NCBI RefSeq assembly: GCF_900142975.1
Contig: NZ_LT670848.1
Coordinates: forward strand, 1,612,001-1,676,000
DNA: 64,000 nt
DNA from: Salegentibacter salegens
GTDB taxonomy: Bacteria; Bacteroidota; Bacteroidia; Flavobacteriales; Flavobacteriaceae
Direction of reading: 5' to 3'
How positions within the stretch are numbered: position 1 is the first letter of the stretch; each line of letters opens with the position of its first letter. The notes beneath the pieces are model-generated. The model searched no databases, had not been told where the DNA came from, and worked only from the letters and a program-made list of their open reading frames with translations. Below, piece after piece: positions 10,327 through 18,710 of the stretch. The translations under genes and the position numbers were made by a program.

Positions 10327-11352
10327 CTAAGCTTTATATTCTTTCAGCAACTTTTTATTGATAGCTTTTATCAGTCCCGGACCTTCATAAATAAAGCCGG
10401 TATAAAGTTGAATTAAGCTAGCTCCGGCATCCAGTTTTTCCAACGCATCTTCAGGAGAATGGATTCCGCCTACACCAATTATAGGAAAAGCTTTATTACT
10501 TTTTTCTGAAAGAAAACGAATTACTTCTGTAGATCTATTTTTTAAGGGCTTTCCACTAAGTCCGCCGGTTTCGTTCTTGTTTTCAGATTTTAAACCTTCA
10601 CGTGAAATAGTAGTATTTGTTGCAATTACCCCTGCGATACCGGTATCTCTTACGATATCAATAATATCCAAAAGTTGCGCGTCGGTAAGATCGGGCGCTA
10701 TTTTTAATAAAATTGGTTTTTGCTTTGGCTTTTTAGCATTTAAGTTTTGCAGGGTATTTAATAAATTGGTAAGCGGTTCTTTATCCTGTAATTCTCGCAA
10801 ATTTGGAGTATTTGGCGAACTCACATTTACCACAAAATAATTCACATGATCGTAAAGCGCTTCAAAGCAAATCTTATAATCATCTACCGCATTCTCATTT
10901 AGGGTAGTCTTGTTCTTCCCAATATTTCCGCCAATTAAAACATTTTTATTCTTTTTTAAACGCTCAACAGCAGCTTCCACGCCATCATTATTAAAACCCA
11001 TTCGGTTAATAATGGCGTTATCTTCTTTTAATCTGAAAAGTCGTTTTTTCTCATTTCCCGGTTGCGGTTTTGGAGTTACTGTTCCTATTTCAATAAAACC
11101 GAAGCCCAGATCTGAAAGTTCCTGAAAAAGCTTCGCATCTTTATCAAATCCTGCAGCAAGACCTACCGGGTTTTTAAATTTTAAACCGAAAACCTCCCGT
11201 TCTAAACGAGGATCTTCAACCTGAAATTTCTTTTTTAAAATATTTCTGAAAGCGGCAGTTTTACCGACTTTTTTAAGAGTTTTAAAGGTGAAGTGATGAA
11301 CCCATTCCGGATCAAATCGGAATAATAAAGGCCTAATCGAAGATTTGTACAT
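10327..11352 (-). CDS. pyrD: Dihydroorotate dehydrogenase (quinone), class 2
   Basis: Oxidises dihydroorotate to orotate in pyrimidine synthesis and passes electrons to the quinone pool at the inner membrane. From the ATG at 11352 it has 341 residues. The N-terminal helix ([20 protein letters not shown]) is the quinone and membrane docking element that defines class 2 enzymes. Other signatures are [19 protein letters not shown], the catalytic-serine [14 protein letters not shown] (about residues 176-189) and the C-terminal FMN-binding [27 protein letters not shown] region. Divergent from pepT across about 110 bases. Very secure. Confidence 0.96.
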   Translation of the reverse strand: MYKSSIRPLLFRFDPEWVHHFTFKTLKKVGKTAAFRNILKKKFQVEDPRLEREVFGLKFKNPVGLAAGFDKDAKLFQELSDLGFGFIEIGTVTPKPQPGNEKKRLFRLKEDNAIINRMGFNNDGVEAAVERLKKNKNVLIGGNIGKNKTTLNENAVDDYKICFEALYDHVNYFVVNVSSPNTPNLRELQDKEPLTNLLNTLQNLNAKKPKQKPILLKIAPDLTDAQLLDIIDIVRDTGIAGVIATNTTISREGLKSENKNETGGLSGKPLKNRSTEVIRFLSEKSNKAFPIIGVGGIHSPEDALEKLDAGASLIQLYTGFIYEGPGLIKAINKKLLKEYKA

Positions 11353-11463
11353 AGAAGTTGGTTTGTGCAAAAATAACAGAAATCATAAAAAACTGGCAGT
11401 AAATCTTAAAAGGTTTTGAAGCTGAAATACGAATGTTTAATTTTGAATTAAACTACTAACCAA

Positions 11464-12705
11464 ATGATTAACAAGCAGCGCATCATAGATCGCTTTATTA
11501 GCTATATCACGATTGATACCCAAAGCGATCCCACCAGCGAAACCACTCCAAGTACTGATAAACAATGGGTTTTAGCCCAAAAATTGGCTAAAGAACTCAA
11601 AGAAATGGGAATGAGCGAGGTAAGTATTGACGATCACGCCTATGTGATGGCCACGCTTCCGGCAAATGTTTCTCATAAGGTACCGGTAATAGGTTTTATA
11701 TCGCATTTTGATACTTCTCCAGACTTTAATGCGACCGATATAAAACCACAAATTATTGAAAATTACGACGGTAATGATATTATCCTGAATAAAGAGAAAA
11801 ACATCATCCTTTCTTCAGATTATTTTGATGATTTAAAACAATATAGAGGGCAAACCATAATCACTACCGATGGCACCAGCCTTTTAAGCGCCGATGATAA
11901 AGCGGGAATTACCGAAATTATGACCGCGATGCAATATTTACTGGATAATCCCGAAATTCCTCACGGCAAAATTCGCGTAGGATTTACTCCAGATGAAGAA
12001 ATAGGCCGGGGAGCACATAAATTTGATGTAGAAAAATTTGGCGCAGCATGGGCATATACTATGGATGGCAGTCAAATTGGTGAACTGGAATTTGAAAATT
12101 TTAATGCCGCCAGAGCTATTGTGAAGGTACATGGGAAAGGTGTGCATCCAGGTTATGCCAAGGATAAAATGGTAAACAGCCAGTATATTGCTGTAGATTT
12201 TATTAATTCGTTGCCGCGATTGGAAACTCCCGAACATACCGAAGGCCGGCAGGGATTTTTTCATCTAAGCGATATGAAAGGCGATGTGGAAGAAACCGTC
12301 CTGGAATATATAATTAGGGACCACGATTTAGGGCATTTTAAAGCGCGCAAGAAAATGATTCAGGACCTGGCTTCAGAGATTTGTTCGCAGTATGAAAATG
12401 ATTGTATTTCAGTTGAAATCACCGATCAATATTTTAATATGAAAGAAAAAATTGAGCCGGTGATGCATATTATAGAAATTGCTGAAAATGCGATGAAAGC
12501 GGTAGATGTGGACCCAATTTTAAAACCTATTCGCGGCGGAACTGATGGCGCTCAACTGAGTTATATGGGACTGCCTTGCCCTAATATTTTTGCGGGAGGC
12601 CATAATTTCCACGGAAAATATGAATATATACCGGTAGAAAGCATGCAAAAAGCCACCGAAGTAATAGTGAAAATCGCTGAATTGACTTCAAAACAGTATA
12701 AATAA
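11464..12705 (+). CDS. pepT: Peptidase T (tripeptide aminopeptidase)
   Basis: A 413-residue M20-family di-zinc aminopeptidase that removes the N-terminal residue of tripeptides in the cytosol. The metal and catalytic residues are in the expected order: HFD (His81, Asp83), DGTSLLSADDKAG (Asp144 bridging), PDEEIGRG (Glu178 base, Glu179 ligand), MDG (Asp201) and a late GGHNFHG supplying the last His. RGGTDGAQLSYMGLPCPN near the C-terminus is diagnostic of PepT rather than other M20 peptidases. Divergent from pyrD. A 40-codon reading frame follows at once. Confidence 0.95.
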   Translation: MINKQRIIDRFISYITIDTQSDPTSETTPSTDKQWVLAQKLAKELKEMGMSEVSIDDHAYVMATLPANVSHKVPVIGFISHFDTSPDFNATDIKPQIIENYDGNDIILNKEKNIILSSDYFDDLKQYRGQTIITTDGTSLLSADDKAGITEIMTAMQYLLDNPEIPHGKIRVGFTPDEEIGRGAHKFDVEKFGAAWAYTMDGSQIGELEFENFNAARAIVKVHGKGVHPGYAKDKMVNSQYIAVDFINSLPRLETPEHTEGRQGFFHLSDMKGDVEETVLEYIIRDHDLGHFKARKKMIQDLASEICSQYENDCISVEITDQYFNMKEKIEPVMHIIEIAENAMKAVDVDPILKPIRGGTDGAQLSYMGLPCPNIFAGGHNFHGKYEYIPVESMQKATEVIVKIAELTSKQYK

Positions 12706-12728
12706 CGGGTTTACTTAAACATAAAAAA

Positions 12729-12851
12729 ATGCCTGTAGAATCGGTAGCCCAATATATTGAAACCCATCCAACCTGGGAAAAGGAATTGCCTTTACTACAA
12801 AGAGAATACGCCGATTATATTACTAAAGCCAAAAGGGAAGCTACAAAATAA
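12729..12851 (+). CDS. Short ORF, possible remnant of a DUF1801-like protein
   Basis: ATG at 12729 to TAA at 12851, 40 residues, 23 bases after pepT. It begins MPVESVAQYIETHPTWEKEL and ends KAKREATK. The VxxYIxxxPxWxxEL pattern resembles the first helix of DUF1801/YdeI-type proteins, whose remaining hundred or so residues are absent. It may be a real small protein, a truncated gene, or chance. The composition looks coding. No function is claimed. Confidence 0.3.
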   Translation: MPVESVAQYIETHPTWEKELPLLQREYADYITKAKREATK

Positions 12852-13035
12852 GCTCGCTTACAGAAAATCAAACCAATGATTCTAAGCGTTGTTGGACTTC
12901 AGGATAAATATAAAAAGCCTGTTTGAATCTTTATTTTAGGTCAACCTGAGCCTTGCTCTAGGTAAAATTCCTTTTATTTAGATTCGCGAAATAAATTCGA
13001 GTAAAAGTCTGAAAAAAATTCAGCGCCACTTGAAA

Positions 13036-13116
13036 CGTCATTCTGAACTCGTTTCAGAATCTAAGTTGAGGTGGTGTTCCTTTCAAGTTAGACCCTGAAA
13101 CCAGTTCAGGGTGACG
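13036..13116. repeat. Dispersed inverted repeat, copy R2
   Basis: The left arm begins CGTCATTCTGAACTCGTTTC at 13036 and continues AGAATCTAAG. The right arm runs CTGAAACCAGTTCAGGGTGA to the closing CG at 13116. The arms pair almost completely. It is placed between the convergent pepT and yajC. Confidence 0.82.
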
Positions 13117-13152
13117 TCCTTAAAACTTTTAAAGCAGCCTCCTAAAAATAAA

Positions 13153-13184
13153 AAATTCCCCAGAGTTTCGACCCTGGGGAATTT
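13153..13184 (-). terminator. Rho-independent terminator of the nusB/DUF1573/yajC cluster
   Basis: The arms AAATTCCCCAG (13153-13163) and CTGGGGAATTT (13174-13184) form a perfect 11-bp stem. On the minus strand it is followed by a T-rich run, and it lies 26 bases past the yajC stop. Confidence 0.82.
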
Positions 13185-13209
13185 GAATTCTATTGAATAA
13201 GCAGAAATA

Positions 13210-13536
13210 TTATTTCTTTTCTTTAATGGCTTTTGCCTTACTTTCTTTTTCTGGCTTGGCCGGTTCGTTGAGTTTTTTACTCATTTCCATCGAGATGGAA
13301 GAACGATCAAAGGTTATTTTTCCTGCTCCGGTTTCTATAATTACCGCATTATTTTTTTCGCTAAAATCAAGGATTTTGCCGTGCATTCCACTTTTGGTTA
13401 CCACGCGGTCACCACGTTTTAATTCTGAAGCAAAATTACGTTCCTGTTTAGCTTTTTTCATTTGTGGGCGTATCATAAAAAAATACACCACTACAAACAT
13501 TAATATTATTGGGGCAAACTGAGTTAATTGATCCAT
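13210..13536 (-). CDS. yajC: Preprotein translocase subunit YajC
   Basis: A 108-residue single-pass protein of the SecDF-YajC accessory complex, which helps late steps of Sec export and membrane insertion. One transmembrane helix is near the N-terminus (APIILMFVVVYFFMIRP), followed by the family core PQMKKAKQERNFASELKRGD, then RVVTKSGMHGKI, and a Lys/Glu-rich tail. Three bases separate it from the DUF1573 gene, so they share a transcript ending at the hairpin at 13153. Secure. Confidence 0.95.
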   Translation of the reverse strand: MDQLTQFAPIILMFVVVYFFMIRPQMKKAKQERNFASELKRGDRVVTKSGMHGKILDFSEKNNAVIIETGAGKITFDRSSISMEMSKKLNEPAKPEKESKAKAIKEKK

Positions 13537-13539
13537 TTA

Positions 13540-14004
13540 CTAACTAGCATTTTCTTCGGTTTCTACAAAGGCTTTAATTCTAAGACGCTCTGTACCGGCT
13601 TCAGTATTAGCAGTTAATGTAACAGTTTTTGTTACCTGCCCTTTTCCCGAACCGTTAAATTTAACCAGCATTTCGCCGGTTTCTCCCGGTTGAATTGGTT
13701 CTTTTGTCCAGGTTGGTACTGTACAGCCACAAGTACTTTTTGCATTTGTAATAACCAACGGCGCCTGGCCGGTATTAGTAAAAGAAAACGTATGTTCTAC
13801 ATTTTCACCTTTAGGAATATTCCCAAAATCGTGCTCCGATTCTTCGAATTCCATTTTTGGATACACAGTGGCCTGGGCATCACGCTCTGCAGCGCTTTCT
13901 ACGTTTTCAGCTTTAACTTTTTCTGAGGCGTTATCGTTGTTTTCTTTACAAGAAGTAAATAGCAGCGCCCCTACTGCAGCTAACATTAAGATTCCATTTT
14001 TCAT
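13540..14004 (-). CDS. DUF1573 lipoprotein
   Basis: A 154-residue lipoprotein with signal MKNGILMLAAVGALLFTSC (lipid Cys19) and a single DUF1573 domain: FEESEHDFGNIPKGENVEH, VITNAKSTCGCT and a late LTANTEAG. DUF1573 domains are immunoglobulin-like beta-sandwiches that are widespread in Bacteroidota and of unknown role. The NusB-DUF1573-YajC order is a common arrangement in this group. Function unknown; probably periplasmic, facing the membrane. Confidence 0.88.
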   Translation of the reverse strand: MKNGILMLAAVGALLFTSCKENNDNASEKVKAENVESAAERDAQATVYPKMEFEESEHDFGNIPKGENVEHTFSFTNTGQAPLVITNAKSTCGCTVPTWTKEPIQPGETGEMLVKFNGSGKGQVTKTVTLTANTEAGTERLRIKAFVETEENAS

Positions 14005-14052
14005 AATAGTGAACTTTATAATTTAATTTTTAAAAATAAGAAATTTTATTGA

Positions 14053-14997
14053 CTACATAAGGCCCCGCCCTACTTTATTTAACTTATTATCTTCTTTATA
14101 TTCTTTAGAAAGTTTATCTAATACCCCGTTGATAAAGATGCTACTCTTAGGAGTACTATATTCCTTGGCAAGCTCCAGGTATTCATTAATAGTAACCTTT
14201 ACCGGAATGGAAGGGAATTTTAAAAATTCACAAATAGCCATTTTGATAAGTATCATATCAATTTCGGCAATTCGATCTTTATCCCAGTTGGGGGTTTTTC
14301 CCAGCATTTCATTGGCTAAAGCATCATCGTTTAAATAAGTTTTTCTAAATAATTCTTTTGCAAAATCCTTATCCTCTTCATTTTTATAAAGCTTTCCAAT
14401 CTTTAGGTTTTCAGCAGAATTAGGCTTTAATTTCTGTAGGAATTTCAGCACGGCTGTATTTACCAAAGGAAGATCGTCTACCCAGGTAAGCTTGGCATCT
14501 TCGAGATAATCGTATAATTTTTCGTTGGGTGCAATTACTTCTTTGAAAATAGCGATAATAAATTCTTTATCTTCTTTAAAGCTGGAATCCCGGGTTTCCA
14601 TGTAATTTTCGTAAAGATCGCTCTTCTTTATCTCCTGCCAGATAATTTGCACATAATCATCATCCCGTTTCCAGTGCGTTATTTTTCTTGATTCCAGTGC
14701 ATCCTGTAAGCTTTCATTATGCTCAAGAATTTCAAAAACAGCATTGGCCACAAACTTTTTATTTGGGTCTTTATCCTCGCTTGTCGCAAGGTGCTTTTGT
14801 TGAGATTTTTCTAAAAAGTTTTCGGCCTGGCCTTTTAATTCGGCGATTAGACTTAATTGCACCAGAAAAAGATCGTACATCTCTTCCATACTTTTAAGCA
14901 GGAATCTCTCCTCGGTTCCCAGGTTATCGTTTTGGCTTTGGTTAAAGGCATAGAGTGATTGCATTACTTTAACCCGAATATGTCTTCTTGTCAACAT
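14053..14997 (-). CDS. nusB: Transcription antitermination protein NusB, long Bacteroidota form
   Basis: NusB binds boxA RNA with NusE (S10) during rRNA antitermination. At 314 residues this is more than twice the E. coli length, which is normal for Flavobacteriia. It begins MLTRRHIRVKVMQSLYAF, the family opening. The canonical NusB core lies in the last third (ILIKMAICEFLKFPSIPVKV and TINEYLELAKEYSTPKSSIF, then INGVLDKL). The middle is a helical, Lys/Glu-rich insert of unknown role. It is first of the nusB-DUF1573-yajC cluster. Confidence 0.93.
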   Translation of the reverse strand: MLTRRHIRVKVMQSLYAFNQSQNDNLGTEERFLLKSMEEMYDLFLVQLSLIAELKGQAENFLEKSQQKHLATSEDKDPNKKFVANAVFEILEHNESLQDALESRKITHWKRDDDYVQIIWQEIKKSDLYENYMETRDSSFKEDKEFIIAIFKEVIAPNEKLYDYLEDAKLTWVDDLPLVNTAVLKFLQKLKPNSAENLKIGKLYKNEEDKDFAKELFRKTYLNDDALANEMLGKTPNWDKDRIAEIDMILIKMAICEFLKFPSIPVKVTINEYLELAKEYSTPKSSIFINGVLDKLSKEYKEDNKLNKVGRGLM

Positions 14998-15028
14998 AAG
15001 TGTAAAAGAACTTTTTAGAATTAGAAAA

Positions 15029-15050
15029 GGCGAAAGAATATTCTTTCGCC
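15029..15050 (-). terminator. Perfect 22-bp palindrome, terminator of the amino-acid dehydrogenase gene
   Basis: GGCGAAAGAAT joined directly to its reverse complement ATTCTTTCGCC. On the minus strand it is followed by TTTTCTAATTC. It lies 29 bases after the dehydrogenase stop codon and just before nusB. Confidence 0.75.
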
Positions 15051-15079
15051 CTGCAAAAATACCAAACTTTTGAAATTGA

Positions 15080-16183
15080 CTACTTCAAATTGTGATTTTT
15101 TCTATCATCAATTCGCTGTTGCGCAATTTTAAGTGCTGCAAAGTGTGAGGTCATATCTTCTTTATCTGCTTTAGACAGAATTTCTAGAGTAGTATTGTAA
15201 ATATTTTCGGTTTTACGAATTATTTCCTTTTTATCGTAATTCTCTAATTCAGCGTAAACATTTATAATTCCACCGGCATTAATTAGAAAATCGGGCGCGT
15301 AAACAATACCTCTTTCTCTTAAAATTGTACCATGAGTAACTTCATCGGCCAATTGATTATTCGCTGCACCGGCAATAACTTTTGCTTTAATGCGGTTTAC
15401 GGTATCATCATTAATCGTAGCTCCAAGGGCACAAGGTGCATAGATATCTACTTCGGCTGCATATACATCGGCGTCATCATAGATAATTGCTCCATATTTA
15501 TTTTTTACTGCTTCAAGACGTTCTTCGTTAATATCACTTATAAAAACTTTAGCACCATCTTGAGTTAGATGTTCTACAAGGGTTTCACCAACGTGGCCAA
15601 TTCCCTGAACCAATACCGATTTCCCTTCAAGATCATCTGTTCCAAATTTGTGTTTTGCAGCGGCTTTTATCCCCATAAAAACACCGTAAGCGGTAACTGG
15701 AGATGGGTTTCCAGCCCCACCTTTATCTTCAGAAATTCCGGTGACGTATTTGGTAACTTCTCGTACGGTATCCATATCTGCAGTTTCCATCCCTACGTCT
15801 TCAGCAGTAATGTATTTTCCGCTAAGGGAATCTACAAAACGCCCAAAACTTCTCATTAATTCCGGAGTTTTTTGGGTTTTGGCATCACCAATAATTACAG
15901 CTTTCCCGCCACCAAGGTTAAGTCCGGTAATCGCACTTTTAAACGTCATTCCTCTAGAAAGACGTAAAACATCATTTAATGCTTCCCATTCGCTGCTGTA
16001 GTTCCACATTCTAGTACCACCCAATGCCGGTCCTAAAACCGTGTTATGAATACCAATAATTGCCTTTAAACCTGTATCTTTGTCGTTGCAAAAAACTACT
16101 TGCTCGTGGTTGTCAAAAGAGAGCTGACCGAAGACCGGTGCAGATTTTTTAAGTTCATTTGCATTTAGAACATCAACTTGCAT
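15080..16183 (-). CDS. Glu/Leu/Phe/Val dehydrogenase family protein (leucine/valine dehydrogenase type)
   Basis: A 367-residue NAD-dependent amino-acid dehydrogenase. It reversibly deaminates a branched-chain or aromatic amino acid to the 2-oxo acid and ammonia. The substrate half has LGPALGGTRMW, MTFKSAITGLNLGGGKAVI (Lys82 and the catalytic Lys94) and TAEDVGM. The NAD domain has the Rossmann motif VQGIGHVGETLVEHL at about residues 190-204, then YAPCALGATIND and AGAANNQLAD. The length and the LGGTRMW motif favour leucine dehydrogenase over glutamate dehydrogenase. Divergent from the ABC exporter. A TATTTTTG box (16236-16243) precedes it. Confidence 0.88.
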   Translation of the reverse strand: MQVDVLNANELKKSAPVFGQLSFDNHEQVVFCNDKDTGLKAIIGIHNTVLGPALGGTRMWNYSSEWEALNDVLRLSRGMTFKSAITGLNLGGGKAVIIGDAKTQKTPELMRSFGRFVDSLSGKYITAEDVGMETADMDTVREVTKYVTGISEDKGGAGNPSPVTAYGVFMGIKAAAKHKFGTDDLEGKSVLVQGIGHVGETLVEHLTQDGAKVFISDINEERLEAVKNKYGAIIYDDADVYAAEVDIYAPCALGATINDDTVNRIKAKVIAGAANNQLADEVTHGTILRERGIVYAPDFLINAGGIINVYAELENYDKKEIIRKTENIYNTTLEILSKADKEDMTSHFAALKIAQQRIDDRKNHNLK

Positions 16184-16235
16184 AACTTGTTACATTTTAT
16201 AAATTAGTGTTTTCATATTTCTGAAAATCACAGTG

Positions 16236-16243
16236 CAAAAATA
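16236..16243 (-). promoter_or_regulatory. -7 box of the amino-acid dehydrogenase gene
   Basis: The minus strand reads TATTTTTG, matching TAnnTTTG, 53 bases before the ATG at 16183. No upstream TTG was found at the right distance. Confidence 0.4.
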
Positions 16244-16319
16244 AAGAATATTTCAACAAAGAGGTTTTTAAAACGTGTTAAAATAACATATCCTCAAAAT
16301 TTAGCTTTTTTACTCTTAG

Positions 16320-18077
16320 ATGAAAAACCTTAAGCATCTCAATAAATATTTCCTAAAATATAAATGGAAGTTATTAATTGGTCTCGTAATAACCATAGTT
16401 GCCCGTGTTTTCGCGCTGTATTATATTCCGCTAATTGGTGATTCTACTGATGCGATAGAGCAATATATTAATGGGGAAATAAGTACAATAGAAGTACTTA
16501 GAACCGAACTCGCCATAAACATTGCGCTTATTATAGGAGCTACCCTGGTGGCAGCTTTTCTTACCTTTTTAATGCGGCAAACCTTTATTGTTGTTTCCCG
16601 GTATATTGAATTTGATCTCAAAAACGAGATCTATCAACACTACCAGGAACTTTCGCTTAATTTCTATAAAAAGAACCGCACCGGCGATTTAATGAATAGA
16701 ATTAGTGAAGATGTGAGTAAAGTAAGAATGTACCTTGGGCCCGCAATTATGTATACGGTAACCACCTTTACTTCTACCATTGTTGTTTTAATTTTTATGG
16801 TGCAGGCAGCGCCAGAGCTTACTTTATATACGGTTGCTCCACTTCCGGTTTTAGCATTTTCTATCTATAAAATTAGTGTTGCCATTCATAAACGCAGTAC
16901 TGTAGTGCAACAATATCTTTCCAGGCTCAATACTTTTACACAGGAAAGTTTTAGCGGAATTGCCGTGATAAAATCTTACGGGATGGAAACCCAGATTAAC
17001 CATAATTTTGTAGATCTTGCTAATGGAAGTCGGGATAAAAATATCGATTTGGTAAAAGTGCAGGCTTTTTTCTTTCCGCTTATGGTTTTATTAATTGGTA
17101 TTAGTAACGTACTGGTAATTTATGTAGGCGGTAACCAATATATAAACGGTGAAATTGAAAATATTGGCGTTATTGTTGAATTTCTCCTCTATGTTAATAT
17201 GCTCACATGGCCTATTGCCTCTATTGGCTGGGTAACTTCTTTAGTGCAGCAGGCTGATGCTTCCCAGGAACGCATCAACGAATTTTTAGATGAACAGCCT
17301 GAAATTACTAATAAGAAAAATACACCCGATGAAATTCACGGAAGCATTGCTTTCAAAAATGTGAGTTTTACTTACGATGACACCAATATTACCGCGCTTA
17401 AAAATGTTTCTTTTGAAGTAAGTAACGGGGAAACACTTGCTATAATAGGAAAAACCGGCGCAGGGAAATCTACTATCCTGGAACTTATTGGAAGATTGTA
17501 TGATGTTGACCAGGGATCTATTGGCATAGACGGAAAAAACATAGAAAACTTAAACCTGGATAGTTTAAGAAATAGTATTGGGTACGTTCCGCAGGATGCA
17601 TTTTTATTCAGCGATTCTATTAAAAACAATATTAAATTCGGAAAAACCGATGCTACTGATAAAGAGATTTTTGAAGCTGCTAAAAATGCTTCAGTTCATA
17701 AAAACATTGTAGGTTTCAGTAAGGGTTACGATACTGTATTGGGAGAACGCGGTATAACGCTTTCTGGCGGACAAAAGCAACGTGTTTCTATTGCTCGCGC
17801 CATAATTCACGATCCAAAGATCTTGTTGTTTGACGATTGCCTCTCAGCTGTAGATACTGAAACCGAAGAAGCTATCCTTAATAACCTCTTTAAAATTTCA
17901 AAAGAGAAAACTACGATAATTGTGAGTCACAGGATCTCTTCCGCAAAAAATGCTGATAGAATAATTATTCTTGAAGACGGCGCTATTGTGCAACAAGGCA
18001 CTCATTCCCAATTAATAAACCAACAAGGTTATTACAAAGAATTGTACGCAAAACAGCTAAATGAAAAAGAAATGTGA
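16320..18077 (+). CDS. ABC exporter half-transporter (MdlB/MsbA-like)
   Basis: 585 residues with a fused six-helix export domain (about residues 15-310) and a nucleotide-binding domain (about 340-585). Walker A is GKTGAGKST at 377-385, the signature LSGGQ at 481-485, and Walker B is ILLFDD at 501-506, followed by CLSAVD. The second acidic residue of Walker B is Asp where an active exporter normally has the catalytic Glu. This is typical of the degenerate half of heterodimeric exporters, and no partner gene is adjacent. The substrate is unknown; lipid or drug export is usual in the family. It lies 74 bases before the DUF3276 gene. Confidence 0.87.
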   Translation: MKNLKHLNKYFLKYKWKLLIGLVITIVARVFALYYIPLIGDSTDAIEQYINGEISTIEVLRTELAINIALIIGATLVAAFLTFLMRQTFIVVSRYIEFDLKNEIYQHYQELSLNFYKKNRTGDLMNRISEDVSKVRMYLGPAIMYTVTTFTSTIVVLIFMVQAAPELTLYTVAPLPVLAFSIYKISVAIHKRSTVVQQYLSRLNTFTQESFSGIAVIKSYGMETQINHNFVDLANGSRDKNIDLVKVQAFFFPLMVLLIGISNVLVIYVGGNQYINGEIENIGVIVEFLLYVNMLTWPIASIGWVTSLVQQADASQERINEFLDEQPEITNKKNTPDEIHGSIAFKNVSFTYDDTNITALKNVSFEVSNGETLAIIGKTGAGKSTILELIGRLYDVDQGSIGIDGKNIENLNLDSLRNSIGYVPQDAFLFSDSIKNNIKFGKTDATDKEIFEAAKNASVHKNIVGFSKGYDTVLGERGITLSGGQKQRVSIARAIIHDPKILLFDDCLSAVDTETEEAILNNLFKISKEKTTIIVSHRISSAKNADRIIILEDGAIVQQGTHSQLINQQGYYKELYAKQLNEKEM

Positions 18078-18151
18078 AAATTTTTTGCTAGATGTTAAAA
18101 ATTTTTAGATTTTTGAGCAGTACTAAAACTAAACTATAAAGAATCTATTTT

Positions 18152-18532
18152 ATGAGCGACAAGGGAATGATGGAGAAAGAAGAAATATTCTCTAAAGTGC
18201 TAAGGGCCGGAAGAAGAACTTACTTCTTTGATGTGAGAGCCACACGTGCAGACGATTATTACCTAACTATTACCGAGAGTAAGAAGTTTACCAACGATGA
18301 TGGTTCTTTTTTCTACAAAAAACACAAAATCTACCTTTACAAAGAGGATTTTGCAGGTTTTAATGAAATTTTACAGGAGATGACCGACTTTATTCTTAAT
18401 GAAAAAGGAGAAGAGGTAATTAGCGAACGACACCAGAAAGATTTCAAAAAGGAATATGAAACTTCAGAAAACGGTGAGGCACAAGGCGTTTCTCCAGAGA
18501 AGTTTACCGATGTAAGTTTTGACGACATCTAA
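18152..18532 (+). CDS. DUF3276 / PUR-alpha-like nucleic-acid-binding protein
   Basis: A 126-residue protein beginning MSDKGMMEKEEIFSKVLRAG. Segments RRTYFFDVRATRADDYYLTI and TESKKF...FFYKKHKIYLYKED match DUF3276, a Bacteroidota-wide family with a PUR/Whirly-like beta-sheet and helix fold that binds single-stranded nucleic acid in studied homologues. The C-terminal 40 residues are acidic and probably disordered. A terminator follows at 18651. The cellular role is unknown. Confidence 0.85.
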   Translation: MSDKGMMEKEEIFSKVLRAGRRTYFFDVRATRADDYYLTITESKKFTNDDGSFFYKKHKIYLYKEDFAGFNEILQEMTDFILNEKGEEVISERHQKDFKKEYETSENGEAQGVSPEKFTDVSFDDI

Positions 18533-18650
18533 AATTTTACTCGATTGCTCCGGGACCCTCTAGAATTATTACGCTTGGTCTCAAAATTAAAGTATATTTA
18601 GTAATGCCTCATGAGTTTATTCCGGGGTAATTTACTTTAGAAACTATATA

Positions 18651-18683
18651 AAACCGTCCCGGTATTTTCAGGACGGTTTTTTT
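18651..18683 (+). terminator. Rho-independent terminator after the DUF3276 gene
   Basis: AAACCGTCC (18651-18659) pairs with GGACGGTTT (18671-18679), followed by a T-run to 18683. It separates the ABC/DUF3276 transcript from the M14 peptidase gene. Confidence 0.85.
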
Positions 18684-18710
18684 ATATTTATATCCCAAAT
18701 AAAAATTACC

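Larger units (their letters stand above)
12852..13209. other. Gene-free stretch downstream of pepT
   Basis: The 358 bases between the short ORF and yajC hold repeat copy R2 (13036-13116) and the yajC terminator (13153-13184). A degenerate GGTCAACCTGAG near 12940 may be a broken extra copy of the repeat. No other coding or RNA signal was seen. Confidence 0.5.

Noticed and set aside
12936..12962. Sixth copy of the CGTCA repeat family
   Set aside because: Only GGTCAACCTGAG resembles it; there is no matching second arm.
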